NCBI GenBank assembly: GCA_035695045.1
Contig: DASSEX010000049.1
Span: 10,008-74,007 of the forward strand
Source: DASSKP01 sp035695045
GTDB taxonomy: Bacteria; Actinomycetota; Actinomycetes; JAFAQI01
Direction of reading: 5' to 3'
Length of the DNA stretch: 64,000 bases
Both the position numbers and the translations under genes were made by a program. The stretch's first letter is position 1. Each line of letters opens with the position of its first letter. Below are positions 8,548 through 19,218 of the stretch, piece after piece. The notes beneath the pieces were generated by a model, which saw nothing but the letters and a program-made list of their open reading frames with translations, was not told where the DNA came from and made no database searches.

Positions 8548-8635
8548 GCTGCTCACTCCTGAGACTCGTACGACGACAGTGCCAACGAGGTTATCGTCCG
8601 GCGCGTCACGGTCGGGAGGGCCCTAAGTCACCACG

Positions 8636-9622
8636 TCACTGGACGTCGGCGAGCATCTCCGGAGTCAGGTTGGCCTCGGTGTTGGGGATGCCCAGGTCCT
8701 CCGCGTGCTTGTCGGCCATCGCCAGCAGCCGCCGGATCCGGCCTGCGATGGCGTCCTTGGTGAGCGGCGGGTCGGCGAGGGCGCCGAGCTCCTCGAGCGA
8801 CGCCTGGGCGTGCTCGAGGCGCAGCCGCCCGGCGGACAGCAGGTGTTCGGGCGCCTCGTCGCCGAGGATCTCCAGCGCCCGGGACACCCGGGCGCCCGCG
8901 GCGACCGCAGCGCGGGCCGAGCGCCGCAGGTTGGCGTCGTCGAAGTTGGCCAGCCGGTTCGCGGTCGCCCGGACCTCGCGGCGCATCCGCCGCTCCTCCC
9001 AGGCGAGGACGCTGTCGTGCGCGCCCAGCTTGGTCAGCATCACGCCGATGGCGTCGCCGTCGCGGATCACGACCCGATCGACTCCGCGGACCTCGCGGGC
9101 CTTCGCCTGCACGCCCAGCCGGCGGGCGGCGCCGACGAGGGCGAGAGCGGACTCCGGGCCGGGGCAGGTGATCTCGAGCGACGACGACCGGCCCGGCTCG
9201 GTCAGCGATCCGTGCGCGAGGAACGCGCCTCGCCAGGCGGCCGCGGCGTCACAGGTCGCACCGGAGACGACCTGCGGCGGGAGGCCCCGCACCGGCCGGC
9301 CACGGCCGTCCACCAGGCCGGTCTGGCGGGCCAGGGCATCGCCGTCCTTGGTCACGCGCACGAGGTAGCGGGACCCCTTGCGGATGCCCGCGCCCGACAC
9401 GACCGCCATCTCGGAGGCGTGGCCGTAGACCTCGGCCAGGTCCTTGCGGAGCCGCCGGGCCGTCGCACCCGCGTCGAGCTCGGCCTCGACGACCAGATGC
9501 CCGCCGTTGAGGTGCAGTCCGCCGGCGAAGCGAAGCATCGAGGCGATCTCCGCCTTGCGGCAGCACGGCTTGGTGACGGACAGCCTGGCCAGCTCGTCCT
9601 TGACCGCTGCCGTCATCGCCAT
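8636..9622 (-). CDS. whiA: DNA-binding transcriptional regulator WhiA
   Basis: This 328-residue cytoplasmic regulator has an N-terminal degenerate LAGLIDADG-like domain (VKDELARLSVTKPCCRKAEI ... MLRFAGGLHLNGG) and a C-terminal helix-turn-helix. The latter contains RLEHAQASLEELGALADPPL followed by TKDAIAGRIRRLL. In Streptomyces WhiA controls sporulation septation genes with WhiB; in other Gram-positives it affects cell division. The ATG at 9620-9622 has AGGGG seven bases upstream. The gene overlaps the end of yvcK by 10 bases, so the two are probably coupled. Length matches the family. Together with the SsgA-like gene nearby, it fits a developmentally complex actinobacterium. Confidence 0.96.
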   Translation of the reverse strand: MAMTAAVKDELARLSVTKPCCRKAEIASMLRFAGGLHLNGGHLVVEAELDAGATARRLRKDLAEVYGHASEMAVVSGAGIRKGSRYLVRVTKDGDALARQTGLVDGRGRPVRGLPPQVVSGATCDAAAAWRGAFLAHGSLTEPGRSSSLEITCPGPESALALVGAARRLGVQAKAREVRGVDRVVIRDGDAIGVMLTKLGAHDSVLAWEERRMRREVRATANRLANFDDANLRRSARAAVAAGARVSRALEILGDEAPEHLLSAGRLRLEHAQASLEELGALADPPLTKDAIAGRIRRLLAMADKHAEDLGIPNTEANLTPEMLADVQ

Positions 9623-10584
9623 GTCGTATCCCCTCCATCGGTGCTGCCGAAGATCTGCCGGTAAACGGCCGCGAGCCGTTCGGGATCGTGTCTGGGTGTG
9701 CCGTCGTCACGGGCCACGTCGGCGACGACCAGCTCTGCGCCGAAACCCGCCGCGGCCTCGCGCAATTCCGTGTCGTCGTCGCCGACCGCCGTGACGTCGG
9801 CGATCACCACGTCGAGTTGGAGCTCCGGCGCGTGCGCCGCCAGAACCTCGAGATGGGTCTCCGGAGAAAAGCCGTCCGTCTCCCCCGGCTGCGGCGACAG
9901 GTTGAGCGCCACGGCCCGTCGCGCGGACGTCGCGGAGAGAGCCTTCGCCATCTGCGGCACGAGCAGATGCGGGATCACGCTCGTGAACCAGGAGCCGGGG
10001 CCCAGGACGGCCCAGTCCGCGTCGAGGACGGCCTCGACGGCCTGCGGGCACGCGGGCGGCTCCGCCGGCTCGACGCGTACGGCGACGACCCGGCCCGAGG
10101 TCGTCGCGACGGCGACCTGCCCGCATATCTCCACGGCCGCGCCCGGGTCTTGCGGATCGAGCCCGACCACGTCGGCGACGATCTCCAGCGGCGCCGTCGC
10201 GAGCGGGAGCACTCGACCGGCCGCGTGCAGCAGCGAGCCGACGTGGTCGAGCGCGCTGACCGGATCGCCGAGCAGCTCTGTCAGCGCGGTGATGACGAGG
10301 TTGCCGACGGCGTGGCCACCCAGGGACCCCTCACCGGAGAAGCGGTGCTGCGCCAGCGCCGCCCACGTCTGCGCGGTCGGGTCGTCGGCTGCCAGCGCCG
10401 CGAGCGCCATCCGCAGGTCACCGGGGGGAAGCGTGCCCAGCTCTGCGCGCAGCCGGCCGCTGGAGCCACCGTCGTCGGCGACCGTCACGACCGCCGTCAG
10501 CTCGGAGGTCACCTGACGCAGCGCCTGCAACGACGCGGCCAGACCGTGGCCGCCTCCGAAGGCGACCACGCGGGGCCCGCTCAC
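9613..10584 (-). CDS. yvcK: Gluconeogenesis/cell-envelope factor YvcK (CofD-like)
   Basis: This 323-residue protein of the CofD/YvcK family binds UDP-sugars in characterised homologues and affects cell-wall metabolism. It begins with SGPRVVAFGGGHGLAASLQA and has the nucleotide-binding TVADDGGSSGRLR. Later it has PPGDLRMALAAL and LGPGSWFTSVIPHLL. The GTG start (10582-10584) overlaps the rapZ stop in a GTGA junction. Much longer in-frame readings upstream lie inside rapZ and are rejected. rapZ-yvcK-whiA is the standard order in Gram-positive bacteria. Confidence 0.94.
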   Translation of the reverse strand: MSGPRVVAFGGGHGLAASLQALRQVTSELTAVVTVADDGGSSGRLRAELGTLPPGDLRMALAALAADDPTAQTWAALAQHRFSGEGSLGGHAVGNLVITALTELLGDPVSALDHVGSLLHAAGRVLPLATAPLEIVADVVGLDPQDPGAAVEICGQVAVATTSGRVVAVRVEPAEPPACPQAVEAVLDADWAVLGPGSWFTSVIPHLLVPQMAKALSATSARRAVALNLSPQPGETDGFSPETHLEVLAAHAPELQLDVVIADVTAVGDDDTELREAAAGFGAELVVADVARDDGTPRHDPERLAAVYRQIFGSTDGGDTTWR

Positions 10585-11471
10585 TCGCGACCCAGGTCTC
10601 GGTGGACGACGCGCACGTCCACGCCGTCGACCTGCAGCCGCTCCGCGAGCTGCTCCGCGATGACGACGCTGCGGTGCTTGCCGCCGGTGCACCCCACGGC
10701 GATGGTCGCGAAGTGCTTGCCCTCGTGCAGGTAGCCGCGCTCGTAGCGGCGCAGCAGCGTGGTCCACTCGTCGAGGAACTCCTGCGCGCCGTCCTGCGCC
10801 AACACGTAGTCGCGGACGTCCTCGTCGAGACCCGTGTGGGGACGAAGCTCCGCGACCCAGTGCGGGTTGGGCAGCAACCGACAGTCGACGACGACATCTG
10901 CGTCGACCGGCAGGCCGTACTTGTATCCGAAGGACACCACCGTCGCGTGCAGTGCCGTCGCGGTCTTGTCGCCGAACGCGGCAACGATCTTGGCGCGCAG
11001 CTCGTGAACATTGAGTGTCGACGTGTCGAGGACGAGGTCCGCGTCACCGCGCAGGTCGCGCAACAGCTCGCGCTCGCGTGCGATCCCGTCCGTCACCGTC
11101 CCGTCGGCCTGCAGCGGGTGCGGACGGCGTACGCCGTCGAAACGACGGACCAGCGCGTCGTCCGATGCCTCGAGGAACAGCACGCGCACCCGGAGGCCCG
11201 GCCGGTCGAGGTCGTCGAGCGAGCCGGTGACGTCGGAGGTGAATCCTCGGCTGCGTACGTCGACGACGACGGCGATCTTGTCGACGGAGCCCTGCGACCG
11301 CGCGGCGAGCTCGACCATCGTGCCGACCAGCGACGGCGGCAGGTTGTCGACGACGAACCAGCCCAGGTCTTCGAGGCACTTCGCCGCGGTGCTGCGGCCG
11401 GCGCCGGACAGGCCGGTGATCACCACCAGGTCGAGCGCGGCGGGCACGGAAGAAGGGGTGGCAGAAGTCAT
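10581..11471 (-). CDS. rapZ: RNase adapter / nucleotide-binding protein RapZ (YvcJ-like)
   Basis: The 296-residue P-loop protein has the Walker A LSGAGRSTAAK, with Arg where most P-loops have Lys, a form common in actinobacterial RapZ proteins. The GWFVVDNLPPSL segment follows. The C-terminal half contains SFGYKYGLPVDADVVVDCRL and IAVGCTGGKHRSVVIAE. Enterobacterial RapZ guides RNase E to a small RNA; the actinobacterial role is not established. The ATG overlaps the uvrC stop by ATGA at 11468-11471. The downstream junction with yvcK is GTGA, so the three genes are translationally linked. Confidence 0.94.
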   Translation of the reverse strand: MTSATPSSVPAALDLVVITGLSGAGRSTAAKCLEDLGWFVVDNLPPSLVGTMVELAARSQGSVDKIAVVVDVRSRGFTSDVTGSLDDLDRPGLRVRVLFLEASDDALVRRFDGVRRPHPLQADGTVTDGIARERELLRDLRGDADLVLDTSTLNVHELRAKIVAAFGDKTATALHATVVSFGYKYGLPVDADVVVDCRLLPNPHWVAELRPHTGLDEDVRDYVLAQDGAQEFLDEWTTLLRRYERGYLHEGKHFATIAVGCTGGKHRSVVIAEQLAERLQVDGVDVRVVHRDLGRE

Positions 11472-13504
11472 GGGCTCGCCTCGAAGCCTCCCACTCCCAC
11501 CGCCTCCGTGTCCGGCGCTGGGTCGAGGATCTCGCCGGTCGCGGGGTCGACCGCGACGGGCGCCGCGTCACCTGATAGCGCAGCCACCACGGCCTCGGCA
11601 GTGCGCCGCCCGACACCCGGCACGGATGCGATCTCCTCGGCCGACGCCGCCCGCAACCGCTTGACCGAGCCGAACGCGCGTAGCAGCGCCTTGCGGCGAA
11701 GCTCTCCCAGCCCCGGTACGCCGTCCAGCGCACTGACCGTCAGCGCCTTCGATCTCTTCTGGCGGTGGTAGGTGATCGCGAACCGGTGTGCCTCGTCGCG
11801 GACGCGTTGCAGCAGATAGAGCGCCTCGCTCGTGCGCGGCAGGATGACGGGATCCGGCCGGTCCGGCAGCCAGACCTCCTCGAGTCGTTTCGCGAGACCG
11901 CACAGCGCGACATCGGTCACCCCGAGCTTGCGCATCGCCTTGGCAGCGGCTGCGACCTGGGGCGGCCCTCCGTCGACGACGACGAGCTGCGGCGGGTAGG
12001 CGAACTTCTTCGGCTTTCCCGTCACGGGGTCGATCGGCTGCGGCCGCTCGCGATCCTCGTCGTCCTGCTCGTCGTGCAGCTCATGATCATCGAGCTCGCC
12101 GGTTTCGATGCGCTCCTCGAGATAGCGACGGAACCGTCGGTAGATCACCTCGTTGATGCTGCGGACGTCGTCCTGACCGTCGACTCCGCGAATCGCGAAG
12201 CGGCGATACTCGCTCTTGCGCGCGAGGCCGTCCTCGAAGACGACCATCGACGCGACGACCTCACTCCCCTGAAGGTTCGAGACGTCGTAACACTCGATCC
12301 GCAGCGGCGCCTCGATGAGACCGAGTGCGTCCTGCAGCTCCTGCAGCGCAAGTGATCGCGACGTGATGTCACTCGAGCGCTTGAGCTTGTGCCGCATGAA
12401 CGCCTCTTTGGCGTTGCGCTCGACGGTGTCGAGCAGCGCACGCTTGTCGCCGCGCTGCGGCACGCGAAGCGACACCTTCCCGCCACGCACGATCTGCAGG
12501 AGCTCGGCCACGACGTCCTCGTCCGGCGGAAGAGCCGGGACGAGGACCTCGCGCGGCACTTCGTTCTGCTCGTCGAGGTAGGCCTGTGTCAGGAACTGCT
12601 CGACAAGACCGCCCGTGTCGATCTCCTCGATCTTGTCGACGACCCACCCGCGCTGGCCGCGCACCCTGCCGCCGCGAACGTAGAAGACCTGGACCGCGGC
12701 TTCGAGCTCGTCCTGGGCGAAGGCGACGACGTCGGCGTCGGTGCCGTCGCCGAGGACGACAGCCTGCTTCTCCAGCGCACGGTTGAGCGCCCCGATGTCG
12801 TCACGCAGCCGCGCGGCCCGTTCGTACTCCTGCCGGCGGGATGCATCACGCATGTCGCGCTCGAGCCGCTTGATGTAACGCGTGGTCTGCCCGGACATGA
12901 AGTCGACGAAGTCCTCGGTGATCCGGCGGTGCTGGGCGGCGTCCACGCGGTTGACGCATGGCGCGCTGCACTTGTCGATGTAACCGAGAAGACAGGGACG
13001 GCCGACCTGGCCCGCCCGCTTGAACACACCGTTGCTGCAGGTGCGCATTGGGAACACGCGCAGCAGTGCGTCGAGCGTCTCGCGAATGGCCCATGCGTGC
13101 GCATAAGGACCGAAGTACTTCACGCCTTTGCGCTTCGCGCCGCGCATCACCTGCGCGCGCGGGAACTCCTCGTCGAGCGTGACGGCAAGCCACGGATAGG
13201 ACTTGTCGTCGCGGTAGCGCACGTTGAACCGCGGGTCGAACTCCTTGATCCAGCTGTACTCGAGCTGAAGGGCCTCGACCTCCGTGGTGACGACGGTCCA
13301 CTCGACGCTGGACGCCGTACGGACCATCGTCTGCGTGCGGACGTGCAGGTTGGCGACGTCCTGGAAGTACGACGACAGCCGCGAGCGAAGGCTCTTGGCC
13401 TTGCCGACGTAGATGACCCGGCCGTGCTCGTCACGGAACTTGTAGACGCCCGGTTGGTCCGGGATCGTGCCAGGCGCGGGACGGTAGGTCGCCGGGTCTG
13501 CCAC
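11468..13504 (-). CDS. uvrC: Excinuclease ABC subunit C
   Basis: This 678-residue endonuclease makes the dual incisions of nucleotide excision repair on a UvrB-DNA complex. It has a GIY-YIG domain at residues ~15-95 (PGVYKFRDEHGRVIYVGKAK) and the cysteine cluster around CLLGYIDKCSAPC. The UVR helix pair is near residue 215 (RRQEYERAARLRDDIGALN). The RNase H-like nuclease domain contains ECYDVSNLQGSEVVASMVVF. C-terminal tandem helix-hairpin-helix motifs are PGLGELRRKALL and VPGVGRRTAEAVV. The GTG at 13502-13504 lacks a Shine-Dalgarno but has TAGCCT six bases upstream, consistent with a leaderless transcript. It heads the uvrC-rapZ-yvcK-whiA run. Confidence 0.97.
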   Translation of the reverse strand: MADPATYRPAPGTIPDQPGVYKFRDEHGRVIYVGKAKSLRSRLSSYFQDVANLHVRTQTMVRTASSVEWTVVTTEVEALQLEYSWIKEFDPRFNVRYRDDKSYPWLAVTLDEEFPRAQVMRGAKRKGVKYFGPYAHAWAIRETLDALLRVFPMRTCSNGVFKRAGQVGRPCLLGYIDKCSAPCVNRVDAAQHRRITEDFVDFMSGQTTRYIKRLERDMRDASRRQEYERAARLRDDIGALNRALEKQAVVLGDGTDADVVAFAQDELEAAVQVFYVRGGRVRGQRGWVVDKIEEIDTGGLVEQFLTQAYLDEQNEVPREVLVPALPPDEDVVAELLQIVRGGKVSLRVPQRGDKRALLDTVERNAKEAFMRHKLKRSSDITSRSLALQELQDALGLIEAPLRIECYDVSNLQGSEVVASMVVFEDGLARKSEYRRFAIRGVDGQDDVRSINEVIYRRFRRYLEERIETGELDDHELHDEQDDEDRERPQPIDPVTGKPKKFAYPPQLVVVDGGPPQVAAAAKAMRKLGVTDVALCGLAKRLEEVWLPDRPDPVILPRTSEALYLLQRVRDEAHRFAITYHRQKRSKALTVSALDGVPGLGELRRKALLRAFGSVKRLRAASAEEIASVPGVGRRTAEAVVAALSGDAAPVAVDPATGEILDPAPDTEAVGVGGFEASP

Positions 13505-13510
13505 GCGTCC

Positions 13511-13516
13511 AGGCTA
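13511..13516 (-). promoter_or_regulatory. Candidate leaderless -10 box of uvrC
   Basis: TAGCCT ends six bases before the uvrC GTG and no Shine-Dalgarno is present. Transcription would begin at or very near the start codon. Confidence 0.5.
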
Positions 13517-13603
13517 ACCCTGTCGTCGGACCGAAAAGGGCTGTCTGGGACGCTGCTACGGCCGGCGGAACGCCGCTCTCCACAGCAGGCCGGAGGCGAC
13601 TCG

Positions 13604-14017
13604 GTGCAAGGTGAGATCACGGCTCACGTCGTCGTCGACGACGCAGGGTTGAGCGGCCATGGGCACCTCACCATCCTCGGCATGATGTGGCACGCCGACG
13701 ACCCGCTTGCGGTGGTCCTGACACTGTCCGCGCAGCCCGACCATCCGGCTCTTCCGCGCGGCGAGTGGGCGGTGCTGCGCGACTTCCTGCGCTACGGCGT
13801 CGAGGAACCCACGGGTGATGGAGCGGTGCGCATCCGGCCCGGCGAGGATGGTCGGGTCGTGCTCGAGCTGGCAAACGCGACGCGTCGCTACACCGTCAAC
13901 GTCCCGGCCAACGTCGTCTGCGACTTCCTCGACGAGACGGAGACCGTGGTGCCGGCGGGTGGCGAGGCCGGAGACGACGTCATCGATGCGCTGATCGCGC
14001 GGTTGCTGGAGTACTGA
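13604..14017 (+). CDS. SsgA-like (SALP) sporulation and cell-division regulator
   Basis: This 137-residue cytosolic protein is of the SsgA-like family, whose Streptomyces members (SsgA, SsgB) recruit FtsZ and direct sporulation septa. Segments matching the family pattern are HADDPLAVVLTL, the DFLRYGVEEPTGDGAVRIRP block, and the C-terminal NVPANVVCDFLDETETVVPAG. Length is typical (130-145). The start is GTG at 13604 with GGAGG eight bases upstream. Longer in-frame readings upstream lie opposite uvrC. It is transcribed divergently from uvrC. Which SALP subfamily it belongs to cannot be settled by eye. Confidence 0.85.
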   Translation: MQGEITAHVVVDDAGLSGHGHLTILGMMWHADDPLAVVLTLSAQPDHPALPRGEWAVLRDFLRYGVEEPTGDGAVRIRPGEDGRVVLELANATRRYTVNVPANVVCDFLDETETVVPAGGEAGDDVIDALIARLLEY

Positions 14018-14023
14018 CCTGCG

Positions 14024-14479
14024 TCACTTCTTGTAGGTGAACTGGTAGTTGACCGTCGCGGTCGGTGCACCGGCGAGGTTGCAGGCCTTGATCGTCACGG
14101 TTCCCTTGCCGACGTTGGGCAGCAGGATCTCCTCGTGCGAGTTCGGGCCGTTCGACCCTGCGATCTCGTTGCCACGGGCGTCGAGGAGATAGAGGTCCCA
14201 GTCCAGCGCGCCCGTCGGGTCGGTGCCGTCGAGGACGACGTGGAGCAGGCCCTTCGCCGGCAGCTTGAGCGCGTGCAGGTCGACCGCGGCCGGGTTGATG
14301 TTCGCGCAGCTCGTGCCCGTCTGGTCGGTCGCCTCCACGGTCGGGTCGGGCAGCGCCGTGACGTCGTAATGCCCCTTCATGACGTGCGTCTTCGCCTTCG
14401 TGGCGGCAGCCGCATCGACGGCGGTCACGGTGCTCACCACGGCAAGGACGGCGGTGATGACGGTGGCTGGGCGGCGCAT
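14024..14479 (-). CDS. Small secreted protein with a beta-sandwich-like domain, function unknown
   Basis: This 151-residue exported protein has a signal peptide (MRRPATVITAVLAVVSTVTA, cleavage probably near AVDAAAA). The ATG at 14477-14479 has AGGAG six bases upstream, so longer readings are rejected. The mature part contains HVVLDGTDPTGALDWDLYLL and GNEIAGSNGPNSHEEILLPN, then a TVTIKACNLAG block. This strand pattern recalls bacterial pre-peptidase C-terminal (PPC-type) domains, with alternating D/G-rich turns. Two cysteines (CANINP and KACNLAG) could form a disulfide. It is convergent with the SsgA-like gene, six bases apart. No enzymatic motif is visible. Confidence 0.75.
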   Translation of the reverse strand: MRRPATVITAVLAVVSTVTAVDAAAATKAKTHVMKGHYDVTALPDPTVEATDQTGTSCANINPAAVDLHALKLPAKGLLHVVLDGTDPTGALDWDLYLLDARGNEIAGSNGPNSHEEILLPNVGKGTVTIKACNLAGAPTATVNYQFTYKK

Positions 14480-14653
14480 GACGGTCTCCTCGTGACTGAT
14501 CCAGCGGCTCCAGTTCGTCGGCCGCAGCCGGATTCCTGCGTTTGGCGCCCGATCCACGCTCGGAAAGCCGGTCAAGGCCGGACATTCCTGAGGTCTCTTA
14601 AGCAAAGCCTGGCAGAGTCATCGAGCTGCACCCCTCGCCTGCAAGGAGCAACC

Positions 14654-15256
14654 GTGAAGTTCCACGCCCGCCCCGCTCTGCTGCTGGTCCTCGCCGCCGT
14701 CTCCGGCGTGACCGCCTGCAGCGGCTCGCGCCACTTTTCGGCCAAGGCTGCTGCGATCCACTGCCCTCTGCAGGTGTCCGGTCACAGCGCCGGGCGGGCC
14801 GTCGTCACCTACGACGACGCCACGGGCAACCCGAAGATGTCGGCCGCGATCACCCAGGAAGTGGCAGCGTGGAACGCGTCGACGGCGCCCGTCATGCTCA
14901 AGCCGGCAAAGTCCAACGCGGCACTCACCTTCCGCGCGGTCACGACGAAGGCGACCGTCGAGCGGTGCACGTCCACGGCTCCGCGCACGGTCACGGTTGA
15001 GCTCGAGACCACCAAGTGGAATGCACTCGTCAACGGATCGAAGAGCGCGGTCAAGGACCCGGCCGGCGCGATCGCGCACGTCATCGGCCGCGCGCTCGGC
15101 CTCCGGAGCCAGGGCAAGTGCCCGTCGCTGACCTCCCCGAACTCCTGCACGAATCGGGCTCAGACGCCGGACCCCACCCAGATGCAGGAGCTGCAGAAGC
15201 TGTACGGCGCCAGCGGCAGCACCGGCGGCAGCGCCAGTCCGACGGCCAGCTCCTGA
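14654..15256 (+). CDS. Snapalysin-like lipoprotein with a degenerate zinc site
   Basis: This 200-residue lipoprotein has the signal peptide MKFHARPALLLVLAAVSGVT and the lipobox VTAC with Cys22. The body follows the layout of snapalysin (peptidase family M7). An early VVTYDDA strand is followed by a helix ending EVAAWNAS. Then comes a helix where HExxH is expected, and a Cys-bounded loop (GKCPSLTSPNSCTNR) followed by a final helix MQELQKLYG. The catalytic motif reads H142-VIG-R146, so the Glu and the second His are both missing. The C-terminus is a Gly/Ser/Thr tail. The GTG at 14654 has AAGGAG upstream. It is convergent with uvrA, four bases apart. Snapalysin kinship is my inference from recalled sequence. 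Confidence 0.7.
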   Translation: MKFHARPALLLVLAAVSGVTACSGSRHFSAKAAAIHCPLQVSGHSAGRAVVTYDDATGNPKMSAAITQEVAAWNASTAPVMLKPAKSNAALTFRAVTTKATVERCTSTAPRTVTVELETTKWNALVNGSKSAVKDPAGAIAHVIGRALGLRSQGKCPSLTSPNSCTNRAQTPDPTQMQELQKLYGASGSTGGSASPTASS

Positions 15257-15260
15257 CGAG

Positions 15261-18239
<2,979 letters not shown>

Positions 18240-18332
18240 GGGGTCTCAAGAGCGTCAGGGGGAAGTCCAGGATCCGGCCTTGCCAGGCTACCTGCGGCCT
18301 CCGACAGTTTTCGTTGATCATGGATCGCCTCG

Positions 18333-18338
18333 TAGGCT
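18333..18338 (+). promoter_or_regulatory. Candidate leaderless -10 box of the MBL-fold hydrolase gene
   Basis: TAGGCT ends seven bases before the GTG at 18346 and no clear Shine-Dalgarno is present. A TTGATCATGGA sequence lies just upstream (18314-18324). Confidence 0.45.
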
Positions 18339-18345
18339 CGGCCAG

Positions 18346-19005
18346 GTGACCGAGACCTACACCGGAGACGTCAAGGTCGGCGGCAGCAGCGACACCCGGA
18401 ACACCGGGCCGCTGTCCATCACGAAGGTCGCCGTCGGGCCGATGGACAACAACGCCTACTTCCTCCGCTGCACCGCCAGCGGGGAGGTCCTGCTGATCGA
18501 CGCCGCCAACGAGCCCGACCGGCTGCTACGCGAGCTCGGCGACGACCGTCTCGGCCGGGTCGTCACGACGCACCAGCACTTCGACCACTGGCAGGCGCTT
18601 CCGGAGATCTTCGCGGCGACGGGTGCTCCGGTCGCGGCGCACCCGGCGGACGCCGGGGAGCTCCCGATCGAGGCGGTCGAGCCGCTCGAGGACGGCGACA
18701 CCGTCCGGGTCGGCGAGTGCGAGCTGGCGGTCATCCACCTCGTCGGGCACACGCCCGGGTCGATCGCCCTGCTCTACCGCGGCCCGGACCGACCGCACCT
18801 GTTCACCGGCGACAGCCTCTTTCCCGGCGGGGTGGGCAACACCTTCGGCTCGAAGGAGAACTTCGAGACCCTGATCGACGACGTCGAGCACAAGCTGTTC
18901 GACAAGCTTCCCGACGACACCTGGGTCTATCCGGGCCACGGCAAGGACACGACGCTCGGCGCGGAACGCCCGAGCCTCCCGGAGTGGCGAGCCCGCGGCT
19001 GGTAG
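18346..19005 (+). CDS. Metallo-beta-lactamase-fold hydrolase (glyoxalase II-like)
   Basis: This 219-residue cytosolic hydrolase has the metal motif HxHxDH at H76, H78, D80 and H81 (TTHQHFDHW). Further metal ligands lie in the LVGHTPGSIALL segment and in FTGDSLFPGGVGNT. The C-terminal YPGHGKDTTLGAE supplies the last histidine. The family includes hydroxyacylglutathione hydrolase-like enzymes; in actinobacteria, which use mycothiol, the true substrate is uncertain. The GTG at 18346 has no good ribosome binding site but has TAGGCT seven bases upstream. It is divergent from uvrA, a neighbour pair seen in other actinobacteria. Confidence 0.9.
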   Translation: MTETYTGDVKVGGSSDTRNTGPLSITKVAVGPMDNNAYFLRCTASGEVLLIDAANEPDRLLRELGDDRLGRVVTTHQHFDHWQALPEIFAATGAPVAAHPADAGELPIEAVEPLEDGDTVRVGECELAVIHLVGHTPGSIALLYRGPDRPHLFTGDSLFPGGVGNTFGSKENFETLIDDVEHKLFDKLPDDTWVYPGHGKDTTLGAERPSLPEWRARGW

Positions 19006-19051
19006 GTCCGTCCCCGAAGTCCTCAGCGGCCCGCCGATGAACACCGGCCCA

Positions 19052-19119
19052 CCAAGATCGTTGCGGTGACTGCGGGTCAACAGGGCGGGTTCCGACCTGC
19101 TCATGCCGCAATGATCAAG
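19052..19119. repeat. Imperfect inverted repeat (GATCnTTGCGG arms), possible dispersed intergenic element
   Basis: GATCGTTGCGG (19056-19066) and CCGCAATGATC (19105-19115) are inverted with one mismatch and a 38-base centre. The arms extend to a CC dinucleotide outside. It lies in the 213-base gap between the MBL and BNR genes, which has no other gene. Related TGATCATGG sequences occur in other gaps of this window. Confidence 0.4.
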
Positions 19120-19166
19120 GAATGACGTCGACAGGAGTGTCGCGGCCACGCCTGGGGAGCCGACCG

Positions 19167-19212
19167 GCAATCGCCTGCTGATCGCGTTCTCTCGCGATCA
19201 GCAGGCGATTGC
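19167..19212. terminator. Perfect 20-bp hairpin, likely bidirectional terminator
   Basis: The arms 19167-19186 and 19193-19212 are exact reverse complements (20 of 20) around a 6-base loop (TTCTCT). It lies between two convergent genes, seven bases after the stop of the BNR protein gene on the minus strand. It is also about 160 bases after the MBL gene on the plus strand. No U-tract is present, as is usual for actinobacteria. Confidence 0.75.
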
Positions 19213-19218
19213 TCCGCG

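Noticed and set aside
6424..8562. A 712-codon plus-strand frame opposite pgk and gap
   Set aside because: The minus strand encodes unmistakable pgk and gap; the plus frame is a low-complexity Arg/Val/Asp-rich shadow.
14654..15256. Calling the lipoprotein an active zinc protease
   Set aside because: The HExxH motif is absent (HVIGR), so catalysis by the family mechanism is not supported.
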